Source: JBHICC01 sp046759385 (GTDB lineage Bacteria > Pseudomonadota > Gammaproteobacteria > Acidiferrobacterales > SPGG2). Taken from it: a stretch of 18,435 nucleotides of DNA. Positions 8,194-14,214 of the stretch are shown piece by piece (position 1 is the stretch's first letter; each line of letters starts with the position of its first letter). Made by a program: the position numbers and the translations under genes. The stretch lies in assembly GCA_046759385.1 (NCBI GenBank), contig JBHICC010000048.1, positions 1 through 18,435 on the forward strand. The letters are read 5' to 3'. The notes under the pieces are model-generated. The model saw nothing but the letters and a program-made list of their open reading frames with translations. It was not told where the DNA came from and ran no database searches.

Positions 8194-8658
8194 ATGCTAG
8201 CTTTTGCTGCAGCGAAAGGCCAAGATAGTGCGCGACAAGCGAATGTGAATTCCCCCACAGACCTTAAGGCTGTCCTCGTGATTGCGATACGTGTGGTCAA
8301 CATCGGGCTCACTTTGTTGTTCGTGCTCGCCATGGCGGTGCAGTTCAATGACCCTGACCCGCTCTTATGGGTGACGATCTACGGGCTGGTGGTTGTGGTT
8401 GCTGGCCTCGCGGTTTTTAGCAAATACTATATCCCGCTGATTCTTATCTTACTTGTCATATGCGCGGCCGGATCGCTGTACCTGATGCCAAGCGTGTTCG
8501 AGCTGTTCGCCAGGCACGATGCTGGCGACATCATGGCGAAGATGGCTCCTGATCGACCTTATATTGAGGAGGCGAGAGAATCACTGGGACTGCTCATTGC
8601 CGCCATCGCCTTGGCCTACTTTTATGTGTTAGCCCGGAAGTCGCGTCGGGTGCGCTAA
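8194..8658 (+). CDS. TMEM220-like small membrane protein
   Basis: This protein of up to 154 residues has four hydrophobic segments after a polar N-terminal stretch. The block from about residue 36 (N-I-G-L-T-L-L-F-V-L-A-M-A-V-Q-F-N-D-P-D-P) matches the start of the TMEM220 family, which has members in bacteria and animals and no known function. The start is unsure. The ATG at 8194 has no Shine-Dalgarno, and the first 28 residues are not hydrophobic. The GTG at 8278 follows AAGG and would put the start right before the first helix. The gene is divergent from eboF and convergent with the cytochrome c gene, so it does not belong to either operon. A link to the ebo system is possible only by position. 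Confidence 0.72.
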   Translation: MLAFAAAKGQDSARQANVNSPTDLKAVLVIAIRVVNIGLTLLFVLAMAVQFNDPDPLLWVTIYGLVVVVAGLAVFSKYYIPLILILLVICAAGSLYLMPSVFELFARHDAGDIMAKMAPDRPYIEEARESLGLLIAAIALAYFYVLARKSRRVR

Positions 8659-8846
8659 GCCGTTCTACTGGTGTTGCGTTGCAGCGCCCAAACGTGAGCG
8701 CTGATGCGCAAAATCTCGTCCTGCGAAAGCCTGTCCTGCCAGCCGGCCATGAGATTGACGGTCCCGCCATAAACGGTTTTTAACAATCGCTTGTCTGATC
8801 CATTCGTGTCATAGAGCAGACGCTCCGCGCACGATGCCCATGCGTT
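8655..8846 (-). pseudogene. Haem-less C-terminal remnant of a second cytochrome c, in frame after the cytochrome stop
   Basis: Directly after the TAA of the cytochrome c gene the same frame stays open for 63 codons and ends in TAG at 8655. The encoded text includes Y-G-G-T-V-N-L-M-A-G-W-Q-D-R-L-S and then I-L-R-I-S-A-H-V-W-A-L. This is the typical end of a class I cytochrome c: the Met axial-ligand loop followed by the last helix. It parallels F-G-G-M-P-S-W-K-H-E-F-S and V-V-A-Y-I-L-S in the intact gene. There is no C-x-x-C-H, and no ATG lies upstream of the conserved part. I read it as what is left after a deletion that fused two tandem cytochromes. Stop-codon readthrough is the alternative. 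The overlap with the TMEM220 stop is 4 bp on the opposite strand. Confidence 0.6.
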
Positions 8847-9200
8847 TTAGTTTGAAAACTCCTTGCTCAAAATGTAAGCAACCACTGCCCTTCGTTCCTG
8901 CTCAGAAAACTCGTGCTTCCAAGATGGCATGCCACCAAATCCATTGGTTACCCGATCGTACACGAACTCCGACGTGTAGCGCGAAGGCTGAAGCTTAGGC
9001 GCCTTGCCCGGATACGCGGTTTTGCCATGACAGAACTTGCATCGTTTAAACCAAATCTTCTTTCCGAGCGCGATATTATCGGGATTATTCAGGTACGCTT
9101 CCGTAAACGTTACTTCGCCGGCGCTCACTGGGCCCAACCACGGTACTGTAAGCGCCGATAAAACAGCGGATACGGTGAAGACAATCACAACGCGCAACAA
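8847..9200 (-). CDS. Periplasmic mono-haem cytochrome c
   Basis: This 117-residue protein has an N-terminal hydrophobic signal segment (about residues 3-19, likely cleaved near A27). The haem-attachment motif C-K-F-C-H is at residues 54-58. The sixth-ligand Met is M91 in G-G-M-P-S-W, followed by a final amphipathic helix. Its length fits a small class I cytochrome. Start choice: the TTG at 9200 follows GGGAGG with 6-nt spacing, a very good Shine-Dalgarno, so the TTG start is well supported. It lies about 110 bp downstream of the PQQ-dehydrogenase-like gene on the same strand. It is the natural electron acceptor for that enzyme, passing electrons to the respiratory chain; this pairing is inferred from position and from known PQQ systems. 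Confidence 0.9.
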   Translation of the reverse strand: MLRVVIVFTVSAVLSALTVPWLGPVSAGEVTFTEAYLNNPDNIALGKKIWFKRCKFCHGKTAYPGKAPKLQPSRYTSEFVYDRVTNGFGGMPSWKHEFSEQERRAVVAYILSKEFSN

Positions 9201-9206
9201 TGGCCG

Positions 9207-9212
9207 CCTCCC
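9207..9212 (-). promoter_or_regulatory. Strong ribosome binding site for a TTG-started gene
   Basis: GGGAGG on the - strand lies 6 nt before the TTG at 9200. It decides the unusual start codon of the cytochrome c gene. No ATG or GTG nearby would keep the signal peptide intact. Confidence 0.75.
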
Positions 9213-9309
9213 TACGCTAACGCACCTGACGGCGCGAATTTACGCAAGTCGATGAAGGTACGCGAACTGCGAAAGGCTTTAAGTCCCTCGCGCGCGCTAA
9301 AACCGCTGC

Positions 9310-10593
9310 TCAGGGCACGATCTTATAGACTTTGTCTAAACCGCCCACCGGGCCACGGGTATCGGTAGTCAAAACGTAAATCTCGCCATCCGCATCCTGA
9401 CCGAAAGCGAGGACGTAGGAGTTGAACTTGGGCATGTTCGTCACGTTAACGTCCTCCATTGTCCAACGCCCGCCCAGTTTTGAAGCGACAAACAGCCGAC
9501 CATCTCTCACCGCAAATGATCGGCTCCAATCGCCGAAAAAGTACTTCCCGTGCCAGACCGAGTGTTGGCCGCGGTACACATAACCGCCGGTCACCGACAA
9601 GCCTTTGCAGTCGTCGGTGACATTGCAGTTGTTGTACTCGATGATGGGATCGATCATTCCGGCATCGTCACATGAAGATAAGTGCTTGTTTGGATTTACA
9701 TAATCGAAACAATGGGTCGCTTCCTTCACACGCCAGCCGTAGTTGCCGCCCTTCTGGACGACGTCGACTTCTTCAAAACTGTTCTGTCCAACATCACCAC
9801 AGAATAGCTCGCTTTTGCCGCCCATATCGAACGAGCAGCGCCAGGGATTGCGAAACCCATATGCCCAGATCTCCGGACGAATGCCCTGCTTGCCCACAAA
9901 CGGATTGTCCTTGGGCACCGAGTAGGGCTCACCGTTGTTGACGTCAATACGCAGAACCTTGCCCAACAGTGTAGTCATATCTTGGCCATTACCTGTGGTC
10001 ACGTTATGACCGATCCCCCAGTCGTTGGCATAGCCGCCGTCGCCGGTCGAGATGTAAAGATATCCGTCGGGTCCGAAGCCAATCCAGTGCCCGTTATGGT
10101 TGAACTGTGGCCATTCCAATGCCGTAACGATTCGCTCCGTCGATGGATCGGCCTTGTTCGAGTTGTCTGCCGAAACCCTGTACTCGGCAACATAATTCGT
10201 ATGTGAATACCAAAAGTGCTTGTCATACCCCGCCTCCCCGCGTACAGGACCGGCGTAGGAGATGTAAAACTTTCCGTTTTGTTTGTACCTGGGATGAAAC
10301 GCGATCGCAAAAAGGCCTTCCTCGTCGAAATCGGCAAACAGCGGCGCTATCCTGTGCCGGATATTCAGAAATGGCTCGTCAAGTAACTTACCGTCCGCCG
10401 TTAAGATCCTGATCACACCGATCTGCTCGACGATGAAACGCCGTTTCGTGCCGTCTGGCGGCGATACGAGTATCAGCGGCGCCGTGAGGCCTTCCGCGAC
10501 GACTTCAAGCTTGACATCCAGCGCCCAGGTTGGTTGAGAGAACGCTGTAAGCAAAAAGATAGCGAAGAGCGCAGTGCGCGTTTTTCTAACCAT
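9310..10593 (-). CDS. Periplasmic PQQ-dependent sugar (glucose/sorbosone-type) dehydrogenase-like protein
   Basis: This 427-residue protein has a Sec signal peptide (basic M-V-R-K-T-R, hydrophobic to about residue 19, likely cut after A24). A six-bladed beta-propeller of the soluble glucose/sorbosone dehydrogenase type follows. Family features visible are F-N-H-N-G near 165-169 with the catalytic His candidate H166, F-G-P-D-G-Y-L-Y and T-G-D-G-G (D185) after it, and G-F-R-N-P-W with R248 in the cofactor region. A cysteine-rich insert after residue 290 (four Cys within about 45 residues) suggests disulfides and differs from minimal bacterial enzymes. The ATG at 10593 has a GGAGGAGG Shine-Dalgarno and is preferred to the GTG just before it. 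The cytochrome c gene follows. The expected reaction is oxidation of an aldose or similar alcohol/aldehyde; the true substrate cannot be told. Confidence 0.85.
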   Translation of the reverse strand: MVRKTRTALFAIFLLTAFSQPTWALDVKLEVVAEGLTAPLILVSPPDGTKRRFIVEQIGVIRILTADGKLLDEPFLNIRHRIAPLFADFDEEGLFAIAFHPRYKQNGKFYISYAGPVRGEAGYDKHFWYSHTNYVAEYRVSADNSNKADPSTERIVTALEWPQFNHNGHWIGFGPDGYLYISTGDGGYANDWGIGHNVTTGNGQDMTTLLGKVLRIDVNNGEPYSVPKDNPFVGKQGIRPEIWAYGFRNPWRCSFDMGGKSELFCGDVGQNSFEEVDVVQKGGNYGWRVKEATHCFDYVNPNKHLSSCDDAGMIDPIIEYNNCNVTDDCKGLSVTGGYVYRGQHSVWHGKYFFGDWSRSFAVRDGRLFVASKLGGRWTMEDVNVTNMPKFNSYVLAFGQDADGEIYVLTTDTRGPVGGLDKVYKIVP

Positions 10594-11007
10594 CACAACC
10601 TCCTCCTTCGTTAGTGGTTCGCATAGGCGGGGTCCGCCCGGGACGTTGACGGTCCGGCATTGCCGCTTCGATGCGGTGGCTCGGCGGTCAACTTGGCGGC
10701 GTGGGTCGGCAAGAGCTCAGATGTTACCCCCGTTACCCCCGCGCATCGTACAAAAAAAGTGCATGCCCTTGCAAAAGGACCGGCACGCCCGTGCCATCAT
10801 TACCGGCAACCGATTCGTCGTCGGCCTGCACTTGCCGCTGCCATGGCAGTGCGCCTGCGCCGATAATCATGTAGCTAAGCCAAATGTGTTCTGCCGCGTG
10901 GGCAATGTCCTATCGAGTGTTACCGCTGTTATACTGACGTCGTGCCTAACGTGCTGTGCGTTTGCGGGTAAGTGCACCCGTCAGCCCACTGGAGGAAGAG
11001 AATCCGA
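10594..11007. other. Gene-free divergent spacer with a tandem repeat and a hairpin
   Basis: This roughly 410-bp stretch lies between the dehydrogenase (-) and the first small oxygenase gene (+). The open frames in it are short and look like noise. It holds the dehydrogenase Shine-Dalgarno (about 10601-10608), two abutting copies of GTTACCCCC (10723-10731 and 10732-10740), a perfect 6-bp stem GGCACG-CC-CGTGCC (10782-10795) without a T-run, and an extended -10 promoter near its right end. I could not identify a clear promoter for the dehydrogenase operon. Confidence 0.6.
10927..10935 (+). promoter_or_regulatory. Extended -10 promoter element for the first small oxygenase gene
   Basis: TGT followed by TATACT (10930-10935) matches the extended -10 pattern TGnTATAAT with one mismatch. 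The -35 position is poor (GTCCTA at a 17-bp spacer), as is usual for extended -10 promoters. Transcription would start near 10942, leaving a leader of about 66 nt before the ATG at 11008. Confidence 0.4.
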
Positions 11008-11676
11008 ATGGCTTTGGATTTCGAGATCGCACCCGGTATTAGTGTTGTCTTCGCCACACCGCTGCTGATTCGCAAGATGCCTGATGCGGAGTCGGTAAAC
11101 GAGGGCCTTCGACGTGCTATTCTCAAGGCCGAGGCAGAAGACGCAAGCGTCGAGCACAGTAATGTTGGCGGTTGGCAGTCTCCACCGACGATCCTCGAGT
11201 GGCCAGTACCGGAAATTCAGACGCTACAGAAATGGATTGAAGAAGCAACGATCCAGTTGACTAGCTTGCCTTCAGAGTCGCCACTCGAGATCGCCTACCA
11301 CGCCTACGGCTGGGCCAACATTAATCGAAACGGGCACTACAACCGGGTTCACAACCACGGCGAGGAGCACTGGGCTGTAGTCTACTATGTCACGTGTGGC
11401 GAAAAAGAATCCGGTCATCGAATGAATGGCAAGATTGAGCTGCGCGATCCCCGACCGGCCGCCAGTGCCAGCGCTGATGATAAGTACTTCGGCTATACCT
11501 TTGGTGCGGGGCTGCTGATCGAGCCCGAGTCCAGCATGCTCCTCGCCTTTCCGGCGTGGCTGGATCACTGCGTGCATCCGTTCTTCGGCCAAGGTGAAAG
11601 GATCTCGATCGCTGTCAACGTACGCCTAGATAACGTTCGCGTGACGTCCGAGCAGGAACACCCGGTGTCAGCCTGA
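11008..11676 (+). CDS. Putative 2OG-Fe(II) oxygenase, TIGR02466/PF13759 type
   Basis: This 222-residue protein has the layout of the small 2-oxoglutarate/iron oxygenase family TIGR02466. An N-terminal F-A-T-P-L-L block is followed by W-A-N-I-N-R-N-G-H-Y-N near 102-112. H115-x-H117 then stands where the first iron ligands are expected. A Y-Y-V strand comes next, then F-P-A-W-L-D-H with H187, and R198 in E-R-I-S as the likely 2-oxoglutarate anchor. It is the most canonical of the three related genes here. I chose the ATG at 11008 because GGAGGAAGAG lies just upstream; an earlier in-frame start at 10972 has no such site. It ends 18 bp from the opposing dehalogenase-like gene. Its substrate is unknown; related proteins are annotated only as putative oxygenases. 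Confidence 0.78.
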   Translation: MALDFEIAPGISVVFATPLLIRKMPDAESVNEGLRRAILKAEAEDASVEHSNVGGWQSPPTILEWPVPEIQTLQKWIEEATIQLTSLPSESPLEIAYHAYGWANINRNGHYNRVHNHGEEHWAVVYYVTCGEKESGHRMNGKIELRDPRPAASASADDKYFGYTFGAGLLIEPESSMLLAFPAWLDHCVHPFFGQGERISIAVNVRLDNVRVTSEQEHPVSA

Positions 11677-11694
11677 CGTTTAGTAACACACCGG

Positions 11695-12402
11695 TCAACA
11701 ACCTAACGTCTGCGCTAACGCTTCCAAATCGCTTACCACGAAATCCCAATCTTGCTCGGGGCACTGGTCCGAGGTTTGAGCGGGTCCATTTTCACGGCGT
11801 GGAAAGAACGCGGTGCGCAGGCCCTGTGCACGGGCAGCCGCCAAATCGTAGTTGTGCGAAGCCACCATGAGAATACACTCTGGCGGCTCCGCTAATAATT
11901 CGATGGCCATACGATACACCGCAGGCTCAGGCTTGTAACACTGGGCGTTCTCTGCTGTCAGGATGCAATCAAAAGGCAAGTCGCAATGCTTGGCGATGGC
12001 GACGAGCCAGGCGAAGTTCCCGTTCGAGAGTGTCGCCACAACGTAGCGTGTTTTTAGGCGGGCGAGCCCAGAGACTACGTCTGGCCAGGCTTGCGGACGG
12101 CACCAGGCGCAGTTTAACTGATCGCGCTCGTCTTCGTTTAACTCACCAAGGCCGTATTGCGGTAGCAGTTGATCCAAACGCTCACGATATATCACATCCA
12201 CATTCGTCCACGGGATCTCTCTGCGATTGACCTTGTCCATGCCGATACGGTAAACCTGCTTCCAGGCATCGGTAAACGCGGCCCAATCCGCCATAACATC
12301 CTTGGTTTCTCCAAGCTTACGCAACTCGTTAATAATCGGTGTGCGCCAATCGACCAGCGTACCGAAGACATCGAACACCAATGCCTTAACGTCAGGGCTC
12401 AT
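11695..12402 (-). CDS. HAD-superfamily haloacid dehalogenase, type II-like
   Basis: This 235-residue protein carries the HAD motifs in order. The nucleophile D11 is in V-F-D-V-F-G-T-L-V-D, the Ser of motif II is in T-L-S-N-G-N (S126), Lys is at K157 in Y-K-P-E-P, and motif IV-like A-S-H-N-Y-D-L-A-A-A-R has D186. The second residue after the nucleophile is Phe. Phosphatases usually have Asp there, so the L-2-haloacid dehalogenase branch is favoured. Many annotated members of that branch are not proven dehalogenases. A helical cap lies between residues 20 and 110. It starts at ATG 12402 with no clear Shine-Dalgarno. It is divergent from the following oxygenase gene and convergent with the previous one. 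Confidence 0.82.
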   Translation of the reverse strand: MSPDVKALVFDVFGTLVDWRTPIINELRKLGETKDVMADWAAFTDAWKQVYRIGMDKVNRREIPWTNVDVIYRERLDQLLPQYGLGELNEDERDQLNCAWCRPQAWPDVVSGLARLKTRYVVATLSNGNFAWLVAIAKHCDLPFDCILTAENAQCYKPEPAVYRMAIELLAEPPECILMVASHNYDLAAARAQGLRTAFFPRRENGPAQTSDQCPEQDWDFVVSDLEALAQTLGC

Positions 12403-12440
12403 TTTGTTGTTACTACCGTTTCGTTAGACGCTATCATCCG

Positions 12441-12471
12441 GACAGTTTACTCGGGAGTACTGAGTACTGTC
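12441..12471. repeat. Inverted repeat in the divergent promoter region
   Basis: GACAGTTTACTC (12441-12452) and GAGTACTGTC (12462-12471) are complementary over ten positions, with a 2-nt bulge in the left arm. AGTACT also occurs twice, at 12456-12461 and 12463-12468. The dyad lies between the dehalogenase-like gene and the oxygenase gene, about 30 bp upstream of the putative -35. It could be an operator. A hairpin role is less likely because no U-run follows. Confidence 0.4.
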
Positions 12472-12500
12472 AGCGACTGTGGTGTCAGCGTTGCCGAGTA

Positions 12501-12530
12501 TTGGTCTTGCCGCCATTTGGCAGCTAGAAT
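12501..12530 (+). promoter_or_regulatory. Putative sigma70 promoter for the second small oxygenase gene
   Basis: TTGGTC (12501-12506) and TAGAAT (12525-12530) are separated by 18 bp. Transcription would begin near 12537, which excludes the far-upstream in-frame GTG at 12479 as a start. It leaves about 26 nt before the GTG at 12563. Confidence 0.4.
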
Positions 12531-12562
12531 CACGAACGCCCGAGATGACTGAAGGTGTCAAT

Positions 12563-13180
12563 GTGAAAGTTAAGAGTATCGATTGCGAAATGATCTTCCC
12601 GACACCGATCTGGTATGTCGAGTATGAGGATTTCGAGAAGGTCAACCAAGGCATTCTCGACGAAATGGCCAAGGTAGATTGGGATGCCAACCAGAAGGCG
12701 CGCGGGCTACAAAAAGAACTAGACCACCGCCACGGTGAAGACATCTTCATCACCCCCGACCTGGTGCCGTCGGCGCAGCCCATCGTGGACGGGTTTGCCA
12801 ATCACTGCCACCAGATCGCGCGCGAGCTTGGCTGGGACCTGGAACACAACCAAGTCAACGTAACCGCGCTCTGGGCACACGTGACACCGCCAGGCAAGAG
12901 CACGCTCACCCACCATCACGCACCGGAGCATTTAAGCTGCGCCTATTACGTCCGCGCGCCAGCCGCCTGTGGAAATCTTCGTTTCGAGGACGACCGCAAA
13001 CACCGCATTATCGAGCCTGAGCCCCGCAAGTTTGGCCTACAAACGGAGATACCCGCTAAGGAAGGGCGGATGGTGATTTTCCCTTCCTGGCTCAGTCATT
13101 ATGTGACCGAGAACTGCTCCAATGAGACGCGCGTCTCGCTGAGCCTCAATGCCAAAGTACTGCCGAAAGAGACGCATTAG
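12563..13180 (+). CDS. Putative 2OG-Fe(II) oxygenase, paralogue A
   Basis: This 205-residue protein is closely related to the gene at 13552 and more distantly to the one at 11008. Motifs present are F-P-T-P-I-W near 12-17, L-W-A-H-V-T-P-P-G-K at 103-112, H117-H-H119 as the metal-site candidates, S-C-A-Y-Y-V, the C-G-N-L-R-F-E-D-D-R-K strand, F-P-S-W-L-S-H with H179, and R190 in E-T-R-V-S. I chose the GTG at 12563 because GAAGGT lies 6 nt upstream and because it lines up without any gap with the ATG of paralogue B. The ATG at 12545 is an alternative. The sequence P-D-L-V-P-S in the middle is shared by both paralogues. The substrate is unknown. The iron site and 2OG use are inferred from the family pattern. 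Confidence 0.77.
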   Translation: MKVKSIDCEMIFPTPIWYVEYEDFEKVNQGILDEMAKVDWDANQKARGLQKELDHRHGEDIFITPDLVPSAQPIVDGFANHCHQIARELGWDLEHNQVNVTALWAHVTPPGKSTLTHHHAPEHLSCAYYVRAPAACGNLRFEDDRKHRIIEPEPRKFGLQTEIPAKEGRMVIFPSWLSHYVTENCSNETRVSLSLNAKVLPKETH

Positions 13181-13551
13181 TTCAGAAGATACGCACGATA
13201 CCGCGTTCAGTCGTCGTCATCCCGCAGCCGAAGTGTAGACCGCGCGGCCAGCATTCTGCTGTGCTTGTGAGGCCGTCAGCGCGCTGCAACAACGCGTCAA
13301 TGGTACGACAAGCACGCAATCGCACGATGAATTTATTAGCAATGTGACAACGTACGGTGCCAGCGCCTTTGCCACAGCGCCTCGCTGCATTTATCAACAA
13401 TGATATCCACAGCCCAGTCAACAGAATCTGTTGATAAGCCTCGCGCTACCGGTCGTATGAGAGTGGCGCACGCACGTACACACAATTAGAATGATTCAAG
13501 CAGGTGAGGCACGTCTATTGAAGGTAACGGCTCGGCAACATAGGCATAGGT
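13181..13551. other. Gene-free spacer between the two oxygenase paralogues, with inverted TTATCAACA motifs
   Basis: No convincing gene lies in this 371-bp stretch. TTATCAACA occurs at 13391-13399 and, inverted, at 13429-13437. ATATCCACA is at 13403-13411, one base from the DnaA-box consensus TTATCCACA. TCAACAG-AAT-CTGTTGA (13418-13434) forms a perfect 7-bp stem that overlaps the right motif, so the two pairings exclude each other. TAGAAT at 13487-13492 may be a -10 for the next gene, but its -35 is poor. The spacer is unusually long for two adjacent same-strand duplicates. Confidence 0.5.
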
Positions 13552-14211
13552 ATGAAATTCAAGAATGTTGAGTGCAACATGGTGTTTGCTGTACCGATTT
13601 GGGTCGTCGACTACGAGGAATTTGATGACGTCAATCGGGCGATCCTCGAAGGGGTGACGAAGGTAGACTGGGGCGCCGAGCACCGACGGCGCGGGCTGCA
13701 GGCGTTGGCCACGGGGCGCTATGGCGAGGACGTGTTTATCACGCTCGATCTGGTGCCATCGGCAGCGCTGATCCTCGAGGCGTTCGCCGAAAGTTGTAAA
13801 GAAATCGGGCGAGAACTGCAATGGGATCTAGAGACCAACGAGGTTCGTGTAGTAGAACTATGGGCCCATGTGACGCTGCCCGGAAAGGTGACCATGAAAC
13901 ACGACCACGCGCCCTCTCATCTCAGCTGTGCCTACTATGTGCGTACTCCGCAAGGGTGCGGAAACCTGTGCCTTGAGGACGACCGCAAGCAGCGCTCAAG
14001 CGAGCCCGTGTCGCCAAAACTGGCTAAGGAAATGACGGTTCAGGCGAAGGAAGGACGGATGGTGATCTTTCCTGGCTGGATGACTCACTATGTGACCGAA
14101 AACCGCTCCGACGAGACGCGAGTGTCCTTGAGTTTCAACGCCGATCTGCTGCCACGGACATTAGCGAACGCGTTCACGCCCGATTTTGCTGGACCGACGC
14201 GACCCGCGTGA
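13552..14211 (+). CDS. Putative 2OG-Fe(II) oxygenase, paralogue B
   Basis: This 219-residue protein aligns without gaps to paralogue A over about the first 200 residues, with more than half of the positions identical by eye. Shared blocks are P-I-W, K-V-D-W, R-G-L-Q, G-E-D, D-L-V-P-S-A, L-W-A-H-V-T, A-P, H-L-S-C-A-Y-Y-V-R, E-D-D-R-K and K-E-G-R-M-V-I-F-P. The metal site reads H117-D-H119 where A has H-H-H. The second His is H179 and the Arg is R190. It has a C-terminal tail about 15 residues longer than A. It likely arose by duplication, since the two are tandem on the same strand. It ends 3 bp before the opposing mscS-like gene stop. The ATG start has only a weak Shine-Dalgarno. The substrate is unknown. 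Confidence 0.77.
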   Translation: MKFKNVECNMVFAVPIWVVDYEEFDDVNRAILEGVTKVDWGAEHRRRGLQALATGRYGEDVFITLDLVPSAALILEAFAESCKEIGRELQWDLETNEVRVVELWAHVTLPGKVTMKHDHAPSHLSCAYYVRTPQGCGNLCLEDDRKQRSSEPVSPKLAKEMTVQAKEGRMVIFPGWMTHYVTENRSDETRVSLSFNADLLPRTLANAFTPDFAGPTRPA

Positions 14212-14214
14212 TCA

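Noticed and set aside
10782..10795. GGCACG-CC-CGTGCC hairpin as a terminator.
   Set aside because: The loop is only 2 nt, there is no T-run, and no gene ends nearby.
13182..13421. A 79-codon - strand frame in the spacer between the oxygenase paralogues.
   Set aside because: It has no recognisable domain or Shine-Dalgarno and an unusual composition, so it is probably chance.
13391..13437. Replication origin suggested by DnaA-box-like sequences.
   Set aside because: Only three imperfect boxes are present, with no AT-rich unwinding element and no dnaA, dnaN, parA or rep gene near. A regulatory dyad is more likely.
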